64,000 bases of DNA from Parapristionchus giblindavisi (Eukaryota > Nematoda > Chromadorea > Rhabditida > Diplogasteridae). Below, piece after piece: positions 13,046-26,200 of the stretch (position 1 is the first letter of the stretch; each line of letters opens with the position of its first letter). The notes beneath the pieces were generated by a model, which worked only from the letters and a program-made list of their open reading frames with translations, had not been told where the DNA came from and searched no databases. The stretch spans positions 1 through 64,000 of the forward strand of contig CALSFV010000276.1 of the NCBI GenBank assembly GCA_943737045.1, written 5' to 3'. Position numbers and translations under genes: made by a program.

Positions 13046-16000
13046 CTACATGGGAGTGATCATTTCCCGTAGTACAGTCTCCGTTCCTTCGTCCATTCCT
13101 CTAATCTTCTTCCAATCGTCAAGTCGTTGTAGAAGTGTGACGGCATCCACGTCTATCATGATGGAACGACGAGCTGCAAGATCAAAGTTCAAACTACAAA
13201 CAACAAAAGTTATTGAATTAAGAGTTACAAGATATGAAAATAGAAACTAAAAATGACTCACCGTTGTTATTCTTCTTCTCCTTTAGTACTGCCTCTCTGT
13301 ATTCAGGTGCCGATATACGCAACAATTGACATCCGGTACAGAATCTGGAAAAAGATTTTAAAAGTTATTATTTATTAATATTTCAAGATTTCAAGATCGA
13401 GATTTTAGTCATGGCACAAACAACACTCATCCACTTGACAGTAGCTGGCAATTATTCTTTAGTGTTAATGTTGATCAAAATGAATATAAATTAATAATAA
13501 TATTAATAATTAATATGATTAATTTTAAAGTGGGTGTGGCTTGTTCTAGAATGAATTAAACTATAGTCTCACCTCATATATTGATCATCATTGTCTTCTG
13601 TGACATCAGTTTCTACCGTATAATGAATGAGAAGTTGTCGCATTGCACTAAAATGAATATATATTACTAATAAGTAGTATACAAAATATTGTGTCTCACA
13701 GAAACAATTTCATAATGTATACGTGTCAATGAATATGATTTTGTAAATACAAGTAGATCATAAAATTCGGCTAAAGAGTAGGCTAGAACAAGTCATAAGC
13801 ATCATATCTATCAGATATAATCTTAGACTACCGTACGTGTATAGTTTCGGGATACGGTAGACGATACGATGAAGGATCACGGTAATGAATTGATTCATGT
13901 CATACGAGTGCTCTGTCGGATCTTGCATTCCATGCTGCAATCAATCAATAAATCGATAATCGCAATAAATCCATCAATAAATCGATCTGCTACCGTACCT
14001 CTTCAATCGATTTTCTGAGGAAGCGCATAGATATCGTAGCGACACGCATAGCTACTCCTTGGTAGGGGAATTCAGTCGGACTGTCCGGTGGATATTTCGC
14101 TATTACTGTACGAAGGAACGTGCAGATGGCATCACCGTGTCCTGTAACAAAATATTATTAAAACTTCTGTCAAAATGAAAACAACTTTAATCTCTCCTTC
14201 GAGTATTCAATAATTGTCAGAGAAACAAGAAACATGCAGGTGAATAATCAGCGATAGAATACCGGACATTCAACCTACCAAACAATCAATCAAAAAATCA
14301 ATATGTGTGCGATAACTACCGTATACCATATCCTACAGTATCCCTTCCTCACCTCTCTCATTCACTTCTTCTCCCTTCATTGGCATCTCCACCACTCTCT
14401 TCACTTTGCCAATCGCGAATCCCACAATGTTGATGCCATTCTCGCGAGCGAATTCGTACTCGGCGCCGTCCTGCAACGATCAGAGGATTACGGTAGGTTG
14501 GAACATTTATTGATTTGTTGTAAACTTCAACGATAACATTCCATCTAGATTTAAAGAGATCAAAAACTCTTTTCTTTTATCTCACGTTAACAATGGGTGA
14601 TATTAAGGAACGAGCGAGAAGTGCTCAAAGCTACCGTACATTATTGATTAGAAGATCGTAGATCGATAGTGACTTCTTGAGTAGATCAATGGGTGTACTC
14701 GTGTGGAAGATTGCTTGCAGCACTGCGAATACCTGCACATCAATATCACATATTAGATCCATAGTGTGCGACCCGACGTATTCCCGTTTCATCGACCTTT
14801 AATGAACTTATAGACTTCATCTTTGGTTTGCTCAGTATAACACATAATATCAGACCATAAGGCTCATATTCGTCCCAATCAATAAATTCAGTTTATACAG
14901 CATCGAATATGATAAGACGAACCCTTTCGAGATAACCCCTGAGTGGGATTAGCTGCTCTGATGAGGTCGCTGACTCTGCAGACGTTTGAGACAGTCGACG
15001 TCCCTGCGAATGAATTTAGCATTCGTATTTGGTTTTATTTTTTTTATAAAAAGAGTTGTTTTATAAGACTTTTAAGACACCGGCTCAGTAAGATTCGAGG
15101 GTTGAGCCACTGACCCCGGACATCGACCTCACCGATTTGGCTCAAAATTTTTTTGTGGATACCCCCATGGCCCCCTATCACAAAATGGGTATTCATTTGG
15201 GCTGGGTCCTTGAAACACAGATGTGGCGGGTTCTCGAAATTTGAAAACTCGATTTTCGCCAAAAAAAAGTATGCGTATACAACAAAAACCCGCTATTGGA
15301 CGGTCCGGATATCCGATCGCAAACTGATTTTTTCACCTCCTCAAAACATTCTAAATTTAATTAAAAATTTTAAAACAAAAAACGGCAGCCCAATTTTAGC
15401 CTCATTTTATAGAGCAAAAAATTCCGCATCGAATAAGGCAAAAAAATCAAAAATCGATAGACCCGTGTTTTGAGATAAATGAACCTGAAGATGACCCGAA
15501 AATATTTTTGTTTTCAAACCCCCTCATGTTTGTACTCATATTGAAGAGCTCGTCGAGTTGAACATCTTTCATGTTGAACGTTTTGTCTGAAACTCATGTA
15601 CAAGAGAAATACATGAATTAAGATTTATTGGATCCAAATATTTTGTATCGCATGTATCTTGAGAACAAACGACTTTCATAGAATACGACCAACATGAAAA
15701 ATGATGTGCTCGACGAGTTCTTTAAAATGAGTATAAACATGGCAAGGTTTCGACAACTTTTTTTCATGACCACTATAGAGGCCATGTTTTTCAGCATATA
15801 CATACATATTTATCCTGTCAGCACAATAAATGCAGAGGGGGCCAAAACAGGGGGAATCTTCTTATCCTCAAGATTTATCCTTTCGTCTCTGAGAGAATTC
15901 ATCTCCATTCAAGAAAACGTCAGCATATGAAACTTGATTAGAATAGTCGAATAACCCACGAAAACTTGACGTTTCTCGTCCTATCGGCCTGCTTGACAAG

Positions 16001-19000
16001 ATGGAAGTACCGCTCCTGACTTTCCAAGGTCTACTAGGAGGGGACTCAACTGTTGGTCCTCTTCTCTTGATGGAATAGGTGAGTGTAGTCGAGAGTGGAG
16101 AGATAATAGTCCAACCGACCGAACCGCAGAGAGAAAAGGCAGAAGAATCATAATCATCAATCAGAAAGCAGAAGAATGTTTTTCAGCATAGAGGTCAACA
16201 ATTTTTTTTCGTGAAACAACTAATTAAGTATGGATTTTTGAGTTCTACAATATAGGCGTAATCACTTTGTGCACAAACAATATTTTACTTTCGATTTACT
16301 CTAAATTGACTGAAAAACTGTGAGAATAAATAAAAGAATGAATAAAGATGTATTTCTCTTGTACATGAGTTTCAGACAAAACGTTCAACATGAAAGATGT
16401 TCAACTCGACGAGCTCTTCAATATGAGTACAAACATGAGGGGGTTTGAAAACAAAAATATTTTCGGGTCATCTTCAGGTTCATTTATCTCAAAACACGGG
16501 TCTATCGATTTTTGATTTTTTTGCCTTATTCGATGCGGAATTTTTTGCTCTATAAAATGAGGCTAAAATTGGGCTGCCGTTTTTTGTTTTAAAATTTTTA
16601 ATTAAATTTAGAATGTTTTGAGGAGGTGAAAAAATCAGTTTGCGATCGGATATCCGGACCGTCCAATAGCGAGTTTTTGTTGCATAGACATATATGTAAT
16701 TATTCCACACTAATATTGGACCTAGGTCGCTCCACTTTTTTTTGGCGAAAATCGAGTTTTCAAATTTCGAGAACCCGCCACATCTGTGTTTCAAGGACCC
16801 AGCCCAAATGAATACCCATTTTGTGATAGGGGGCCATGGGGGTGTCCACAAAAAAATTTTGAGCGAAATCGGTGAGGTCGATGTCCGGCACTACCTGGAA
16901 TCTCACTGAGCCGGTGTCTTAAGATAGGCCGATCACGCAATAAAGAATCAGTCCATGATGAAAAGGTGATGAAACAGGAAACAACCATGGAGAATGAGAT
17001 GACATTTTATAACGAAAATATTCGTATGTTCATGATATAATTAATCAGCGATAATCAATTTGAAGCTAGTTTGTCTATTTGATCTACTTTTCTTTCTCTC
17101 ATCAAATACATGTGCTGTCTTCGTGTATTTACATAATAATAATAATATAATTTCGATAATTAAATAATATAATAAATAAATAATTCTTTATCCTTACCCT
17201 ATTCTCGTCATTCTCCCCTTCGTCTTCAGTCTCAGTCTCCGTCGTACTGCCTGAACGATTAAATATAAATAATTAATATTAATAATGATTAAGTAATATA
17301 TTTTTTAAACAATTTAAATTAAAATAAAATTAAAATAAAAAACCTCTTCTGATAATGATTTCATTCTCTCTCAAAGGTGGAGGTGGAAGTTGAGTGCAGG
17401 ATGAGAAGACTGACTCCATATGAGATAAGACACACTAAATGATATTCATTATCAATATACAATTCCACTATAGGTATCCAGAACGAAACGTGACGTCACA
17501 ACCGTGGAGGCTTTTATCAAAATCCTCCCCTACGCTTGTGACATCACTTTTGCCGGCAAACGGTTTACTACACCTCATGGATACGGCCTCTCATGTCATA
17601 TCAGTTGGACCTTCCATAACCCATACCGAAAGTATCACACCACTCTTCTCAACCAGCTACCGTATCCTTACCATAGTACCGTACCTTGACCAGTCTGAGC
17701 TGCAACTGTTCCACACCCTTCTCCACCGAGTGATATCGTGTCACTCGCAGTAACAACGATTGCTCCAACCAATGGATTTCACGATAGAAATGGATAGTGT
17801 AGGGTGATGATGACGTCATCGATGATGATGATGATGGAAGAATGACGTCATCATTGGCTGGTTCAGTTGGACCGACAGAGGAGGCACGATTGGATGAAGA
17901 CGATGAGGATGAAGAGTCACGGAGGCACTGCAAGCAAGCGAAATATTGAGATATAGTAGGGAAGAAATATGAATGCAACGGGCTGGTCATCCCGAGTGCA
18001 AAATCAAATGGACGACCCGGTGAATTCCCGTCAGTCTGTCAACTCAAGTGGCAAACATTAAATAGCAATATTGTTTGGTTCCGGTAATTTTCATGACGCA
18101 CCCGTATAATAAAACGTTATTGAACTAACCTTGGTATTGTACATGAATAGAGCGAGTACGGCAGCGGCATCCAGAAGACCAACGATATCATCATGCGAGA
18201 GAAGATCTACAATCAATATTTTAATTAAAATAAAACAACAATTATTTATATGCATAAGAGCTAAATTTGGACTACTACACACCAACACAAAATTTATCTT
18301 TGGCTAGACCACTACCACTGAGAGAATGATCTCATCAATCCCACCGTAACCTCATTCACTATTCCTACCGTATGCCGGTTCATTAACTAATCCCTACCGT
18401 AACCACTCACTTTTCCTTTCCTCTTCATCGGCTTCTCTAAGTGCATCAAGATGAGCGTCGATGATGGTGTGCACTTGGGATAGAGACTGTAAAGGGGAGG
18501 AAATGATTCTGTTGTGTTATGTACGTACAAGCTGTCCATTCTGTAGTCACAGATAGTCATAGTGCACAAATGTCGCAGAAATCTTTGGTAGTTCAAAAGT
18601 TATAGGGAAAGGAAATGTATAACTAGGAATGAACCAATTACCTCAAAGCAATTCTCGAGCTGAGATGAATACTTATCCAGGATGGTATCCGATATCGATT
18701 CACTGCTCAACTGAAATGAATGAAACAATCATACAACTAATAGACACACATTCTTTTTCTCTATGTTCCACGCACAAAAAACTGATATCAGTTTCTGGTA
18801 TCAGTTTTTTTTCTTATGTCTCGTTACATTTGTCCTATGTGCCTTCGTCGTCACCTAAACGAGCATTGCATTTACGTGCACGTCCACGTAAATTTAGGAG
18901 AACGCCGGGTCATATACATACGTGGGCAGCCATTGTCGTTGGCAAATTAAATCGGGTGAATTGGACACAAAAATGTCATTTTTGTACTAATTTTGGCTAG

Positions 19001-22000
19001 ATCGTTTTCACTTTTGAATGATTTTTGGCAAAATCGGGTGGGTCTGGTGCCAAAACCGGGTGGGCTTTGTCGCTAGCGACAATGACGCCCACGTATGGTC
19101 ATATTTATATATATAAGTTGTTTTATATTTTTGTTATGCTGATGTGAACAAAGTGCGATCACGCAGGCAAGAATCAGTTCATGATCCCAAGGTGATGAAA
19201 CAGGAAACAACCATGGCGAATGAGGTCAAATTGTATATTCGTATGTTCAAGATATAATTTATCATCGATAATCAATTTCGAGTTAGTCTGTCAATCAGGT
19301 GGGCTTGATTGCCAATATTGTTGCGGTTAGAATGAAGCTAGCGTAATCATCCATCAATAATGGTTGGCTATCGTGGTTGGCTATCGTATTTTTATAGGCA
19401 CTTACTAATCAAATTAAGAGAGACTATCTGACTCACAATCAGTGAACATATTTTGCTTATGGCTTGGCACTTGGTCAAAAAGTGATAGGAACCGATCGGG
19501 CCCAAATTGTGCATAGGTGTAGTATGGGGTGGCATGAGATCACAGACGGAGTTAGGGTTCGTCATATCTGCTCCTTCGCTAAATAACGTAAGTTCTACAT
19601 AATGGCATTAAAATTTTAAAGTTTACGGATTCGTTCGATATGTGTATGCGACGATGGGTAATAAGCAGGTAAATTACACCAAGTCTCATCCTGGTCCAAA
19701 ACCGTGAGGCCCAGAAAAAATTAAAAAAACAATAAAAAATTTGTTTTATTTTTCCTACAAATACCTCTCAGTGGGTGACTTTTTTAAATTCTTTAATTTG
19801 ACGAGTATTCATTAATGTAACTCATATATGAAAATGAACTAAAACAAATTGGGAAAAAGATGCCTTCTTCCCGAAAAACCACGACTAATTCGCCTTTTTA
19901 TCGCCAACTGAGCCGATTAAGCGTGTGCCGGTTACGGTAATGCAAATGCGGAAATTCAAAATTCGGCAATCATTGTATGTTTTCATTCGTTTTCGGTATT
20001 ATATTATTGTTTTCTTTTATATTTTGTTTGATATCTGAATATCAAAGGAGTAATATGACACTATTTTTCGATAAAATATGAAAAATGAAGTATTTTGAAT
20101 TTCCGCATTTGCATTATGGTAGTCAGTTTGCGATAAAAAAAGGAGAATTAGTCGTGGTTTTTCGGGAAGAAGGCATCTTTTTCCCAATTTGTTTTAGTTC
20201 ATTTTCATATATGAGTTACATTAATGAATACTCGTCAAATTAAAGAAATAAAAAAAGTCACCCACCGAGAGGCATTTGTAGGAAAAATAAAACAAAAAAT
20301 AAAAAAAAATTTTATTTGTTTTTTAAAATTTTTTCTGGGCCTCACGGTTTTGGACCGGGATGAGACTTGGTGTAATTTACCTGCTTATTATTACCCATCG
20401 TCGCATACACATATCGAACGAATCCGTAAACTTTTAAATTTTGATGCCATTATGTGGAACTTACGTTATTTAGCGAAGGAGCAGATATGACGAACCCTAA
20501 CTCCGTCTGTGATCTCATGCCACCCTATACTACATCTATGCACCAGGGCTGTGCGAAAAAAATATTTCGAAAAATTTTCGAAAAATGAAAAATTTTCGAA
20601 TTTATTTAAAATTTCAATGATGTTTTTCCTATCCAAAACATCAATTCGTTAAATTTTACAAGCAATAAAATTAAAACGCAAGAATTTATGATTCTTAATT
20701 GAAGCTGCTTAAATGATAAAACATACATATTTCCTCAAGTGAAATTGTAATTTTTGTCTCCAAATTTCAAATTTCTGTTAAAATGTCATATTTTTTTGAA
20801 ATTTTGTGATTTTTTCTGTAAAAACGTTTTTCGTTTTTTTCGATTTTTTTTTCGAAAAATTTTTCGTCGAAAAATTTTTTCGAGAAAACCCGAAAAAACG
20901 AAAAATGCACAGCCCTGCTATGCACAATTTGGGCCCGATCGGTTCCTATCACTTTTTGGCCAAGTGCCAAGAGAATGTCACTTGAGCCAGATAGTCTCTC
21001 TTAAAATATTTGATTAAAATGATTGATTAAAATGTAATGAATAAAATGTAATAATAAAATGATGATTAAAATACCTACCGTATACTTTAGATAATGTAGG
21101 GCTTGACGAATTCGTTCCACAGGCGTCAGTTTACTCTTTCGGATGCGCTTCCGGGGCGGAGAGGAGATCGCGGAGGCAGCGGTGCCCAATCCTTTCGAGT
21201 GTAACAGGTACGGTAGATCAGCTAGACCTGAAATGTAAGGATAAATGAACCGTAACTCCAAAGAAAATCTTTCAAATTTCTCAAGTATCAAATAAAATGT
21301 AACATTAAAAAATCTAATGACGAACCATCATTGATGATACCCATCAGATCCTCTAATCGCCAACTCGCACCTGCCTCAAGATATGGCTCGAGGATCTCCT
21401 GAAGTTTACAAAGATTTAGAGATCAAAGATCAAATACGCCTGTCCATTTTATGTTTGAAGACAAGAGTATAAACTACAGGAATGAAAGATCAAATTAGAG
21501 TTAAAGTAATGAAAGAATGGTTTTAAAGTAGGTTGTGTTAGAAACGAAACTATGTAAAGACTGACTATCTAGAGATAAAAAACGATCCAGTGTTTCGGCC
21601 CTGGTCCTAGACACTGGACCGACCCGTGTGGGATGGGCCTCATCAGTAGGATGACCCACACAGGACAGTTTTCAATAATACGATTTTTCAAAGGAAAGAA
21701 GAAGAACTTAATAAGGTTAAAGAGTGAACGATTAAAAATTGATTGAGATTTAGCTAATCTAATACTAATATTGTTTACATAAAAGCAAAGATACATAATG
21801 AGGGAATGATAGAGCAAACCACGTACATCTTCGACGGTTTTCTCTCGGAGAAGACCGAGCACTGAGATGGAGTACTGTTCGAGTTGTGACGAAGGTAACA
21901 GACTGCCAATGTACATCACTGTACCAAGGAGAGAGGTTTGCTGCAATTACAAATGATATATTGAAAGAAAGATTATATACCACATTTTGTAATATAGCAC

Positions 22001-23208
22001 AATGATATGACAAAATGATGATAACCATAGTATACGAAATTCTAAAGCTTCGGAATATTAGAAATTGACCAAATACTGCGCATTTTCATACAACAATAAG
22101 TGGTTTAATCTAGTTTCAGTAGGGATAAAATATACAAAATAAGTAAGAATATACCCTGAAGGAAGCGAACATCTTCTTGAACAGTTTCGTCATCACCTTA
22201 TCGCACAAAGTCTTCAGAGCAACATTCTCGGGCTTTCTGGGAAAAAAAAGAGAATAAAAGATTGCAAAATATTATACCAAAATTGCTCTTAACATTCTCT
22301 AGCTTTCCATTAATCGAATACACTACTTGAAGATTATATCATGCATATCATGCCATATCAGACTTTCACATTGATGGCTACATAGGTACAGCCCTCGATT
22401 ATTTATGGTGTGGCTACCGTATACCTGAGCGGTTTACTAATGCTCGACCACAGAACGACCGCACACTCAATCAGCAGTTTGTCACGCTGGAACACTGTTG
22501 AATTCTCGTCTGAAAGTGGAATATTCATTCACACGCTAATCCAAATACGCCTATCAGAAATTACTCCTTTTACCAGTCATTTCTCATCATGTTGTTGCGT
22601 AAATCACACGGGTACACTTCACAATCATTGTTAATCGATACGATAAAGGCTAAAGGGATTGGATATATCAGCTTAAATTAAGCTGCTTAATTAACTTAAG
22701 TAATTTCAAGAAGCATAAATTGCACTCATAAGTTCCCTTTGGGCAATCTTCATAATATTGAATAAGCAACCCCCCCCCCACTGCAATTATCATCTGGCTT
22801 CAGAAAATCGAAATCGATTCAAACAAAATTGTTCCCTTAAACTCATATAAGGTCTGCATTCTCGCTAGCGGCAAGAACCCACCCGGTTTTGGCACCCGAC
22901 CCACCCGATTTAGCCAAAATTCACCCAAACATGAAATTTTTACGTCCCACCCACCCGATTTTAATTTCCAGCGGCAATGGTTGCTTAAATTAATCTCTAA
23001 TCAAATCAAAAATCTAATCTAATCAAATATATCAAATTATTCTCGGATATTTAAAACAATATAATAAGATAATTACCTATTCCCGACACTCCCATAACAC
23101 TCTGATCCGATAGACTTGTATTACTCATCATTGTAGAATCCAATGAAGATGTTGTCGTGTCCAATCGAGCCATCTCTTCCGTTCTGATATGGAATAATTT
23201 TTAAGTAT

Positions 23209-23276
<68 letters not shown>

Positions 23277-26200
23277 GAACCGTGTTTCTTGTAAATTTAT
23301 AAAGATTATATTTTTTTCGATCTCACGTTGTGGATTCTAAATCATTAAAGGGATACCCCAGGCTTTTTTCTCGAGTGAGAATAGTTCACGAAGGTCTCGT
23401 ATGGAATTCCACAAACCTTAGGATGAAAGAATACTGTATCTCCGTTAGGAGAAAGTCACGGATAAAGTCGAGAGTCGAGAGACAAACAACTGATCAAAAG
23501 TCACTGCTCGAGGGGGATCTCGAACCCGCGGGGTGCGGAGGAAACATTGGACATTTAACCTCTGAACCACGAAGCGATAGTATGAGTGAGCCTCATGTGT
23601 CTATCTATCCATTCCTTTCTCTCCCAACTCGCAACTACACTGTCTCTTGATAATCACTTATTATATATCTATTATTTATCTGAATATCTATATAAATTCC
23701 TCCAATTCTCCCTCTTTATTCCCTCCCTACCGTTCTCTCTCTAGTCCCTTCTTTGTCGTTCTTTATTTTAATTGCAATAACAACAGTACAAGTACAAGAA
23801 GCAACATCATTTATTTATTCACGAATAAATAACAAAACAGTCCTAGCTAGTCTTCGCTTGATATGAACCAGAGTCGACCTTGCATAACTGAGTCATCTGA
23901 AGTAGAAATATTATATCATAAAAGCTTAATCAATCAATGTGTGATATCTGTCTTGCTCAATATAAGCGGACAGATAGTTTCTAGCCAGTAGAAAAACAAC
24001 AACGATGAACAATAACTGACAATCACATCAGCTCTATATCAAAGTAAATTTCAATTCCGGATCTTTCACTGATGGAAAAGATAAGTGAAGTAAGGTGAAG
24101 ATAATGTACCTCTGTGCAGTTGATCACCCTCTGTTGCGTTGAGAAACCAGTGACCGATCACGTAGATTCTGAAACAGGTAACCACAAGCCAAATCTGATC
24201 AATAGCAATGAAATTTTAAAAAAAGAAATAAATCTTATCTAAACAAGAAAGATCCCATTTGTTTGTGTGCTTCCCGGTTGTGGCTGGCTCCGTTCCGGCA
24301 GCATCCTGGAATAATTCCATTTAAATAAATAAATTTATAACTTTAATCACAGGAAGTTCATGAGTTTGTGATACTAGTCTCCTATAATTCAACTCCCATC
24401 ACTAAAACTAGTATGGATATCATCATAATTAATATGTCATAACCCAGCTATATAACATCCAACGCATTTGTTATGTATCGTTACATTTGCCTTACGTGCC
24501 TACGCCGCAACCTCCGCCGTAACGACGAAGACGCAGCGGAGAAGGTTATGTGAGGCAAATGTAACGATGCATTATGTCCATAGTACAATAAACATTTTGA
24601 ACAAGGCCTTGGGAATAAACAAAAGACGAAAAAGTTGGGAAGAAGTACAAACCTTTCATCCATTGTCTCCAGTTTTACACGCACCGCGACACAATCTGAC
24701 CTCGTGGAGTCCTGCAAAGCAAGGATTTAGTTACAATTCTAGGGCTGACAGCTGATAAGTTGTCTTTGATCCCACATCAGGATGAATATTCACTTCAACG
24801 GACACTAAACAACAACTCTACTTCAATCACAGTTACATAGTAAATCTGTACAATTTCGAAGCTTGTTTTGCTTCAGAAAAAAAAACCAATATGAAAAGTA
24901 CTTGTACTACTACTCTTACAATATAACAGGAAAGGTATTCAACTTCGTAATGATGAAGTAATCCAAGTAAGAAGATGAGAAAATCATACAAACCTTGCAG
25001 TAACAATTGCATCCCATTAAAACACTAGTATACGTCTCAATTCGGCGTCGATACCTGAAACACAGAGTTAGATCATGTGCACATGTGCAGTGGAAGCAAA
25101 CAAACATGAAATGCAACAACAGAAACGAGTAAAATGAGGCGAAACAAGGAAGAAGTAAAACTGCAACTGCAAGAAATCTTACAGCGAAACTGAATTTTGC
25201 AGCGCATAAATGCAGTATGCTGTTTTATTGTTCCGTTAACGCGCCCGTTTGAACGAAAGGTTTGACCGCTTCCCTGTGGGACGCGAAATCATTATCCTCA
25301 TTCAGGATCTCTGTTTTGCCAGTGGCTAGCCGCTCTTTTTTGAGATCCATTTTTATAATACGCAATGCGTACACATGCATCCTGGGGTATTCCTTTAACG
25401 TTTATCAAATACATCATTGCGATATTTTTTAAAACAGCTAATAAGAAAACCAACTCAGGAATGCCTTTTCGCCAGTTCTTGTAGACAACAATGGAGACAT
25501 TCTTGACGTGCTCGACTGAAAGACATCAAAGATCAAAGATCAGATTACATTATGATCAATACGAATTTTGCTTAAAACGCGTTCTCCGTAAGTGCGGAGG
25601 GGGCATGGCACAATGCTTCAAAATCATCCGAGGCGACTCATATTTGATGGTTGGAGTCCCTAGGGGCCGTATACACTTCAGTCAAAAAAATTGTCCAAAA
25701 TTATTGATTTTTGATCTACCAAATGTCGAAAAATCAAAGTGTGATTTCCACAGCATGTTACATACCATTCGATAGAGGATCCAAAGTTATATAAGAATGC
25801 CAAGTTTCATAAGATTTCATAGCTCTGAAATACCCGATTTTCCGAATTTTGACAAGATATTTTTGTTTTGATCTCATGGCTTACTATGTTACCATTATTT
25901 CCAGGGACTGAATTTTTCGATATGTTATGTAAAAATGAATGGGCTATCCGAATATCACACTTATTTGTACCAAAAACCAGCCAGGCATAGTGATATCGCC
26001 AGTCATAGTGGTCAGTTTTAACGTCCAAACCAGGGGTGTGCGAGAAAAAATTTTCGAGAAAAATTTCTCGAATAAGATTTCTCGATTTATTTTTTCGAGA
26101 AATCCGAGAAATTCGAGAAAAATGGAGAAAATTATATAAAAAATAATAAAATGCTTTTTCTTAACTTTTTCTCTCTTTTCCAACAACAACAACATGTCTA

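Noticed and set aside
15153..16851. Two similar 106- and 120-codon frames on opposite strands
   Set aside because: They are the two arms of a palindromic TTAA element, not paralogous genes; no domain.
25491..25775. 94-codon plus-strand frame at the palindrome edge
   Set aside because: It overlaps a CAP-G2 exon on the other strand and then repeat sequence.
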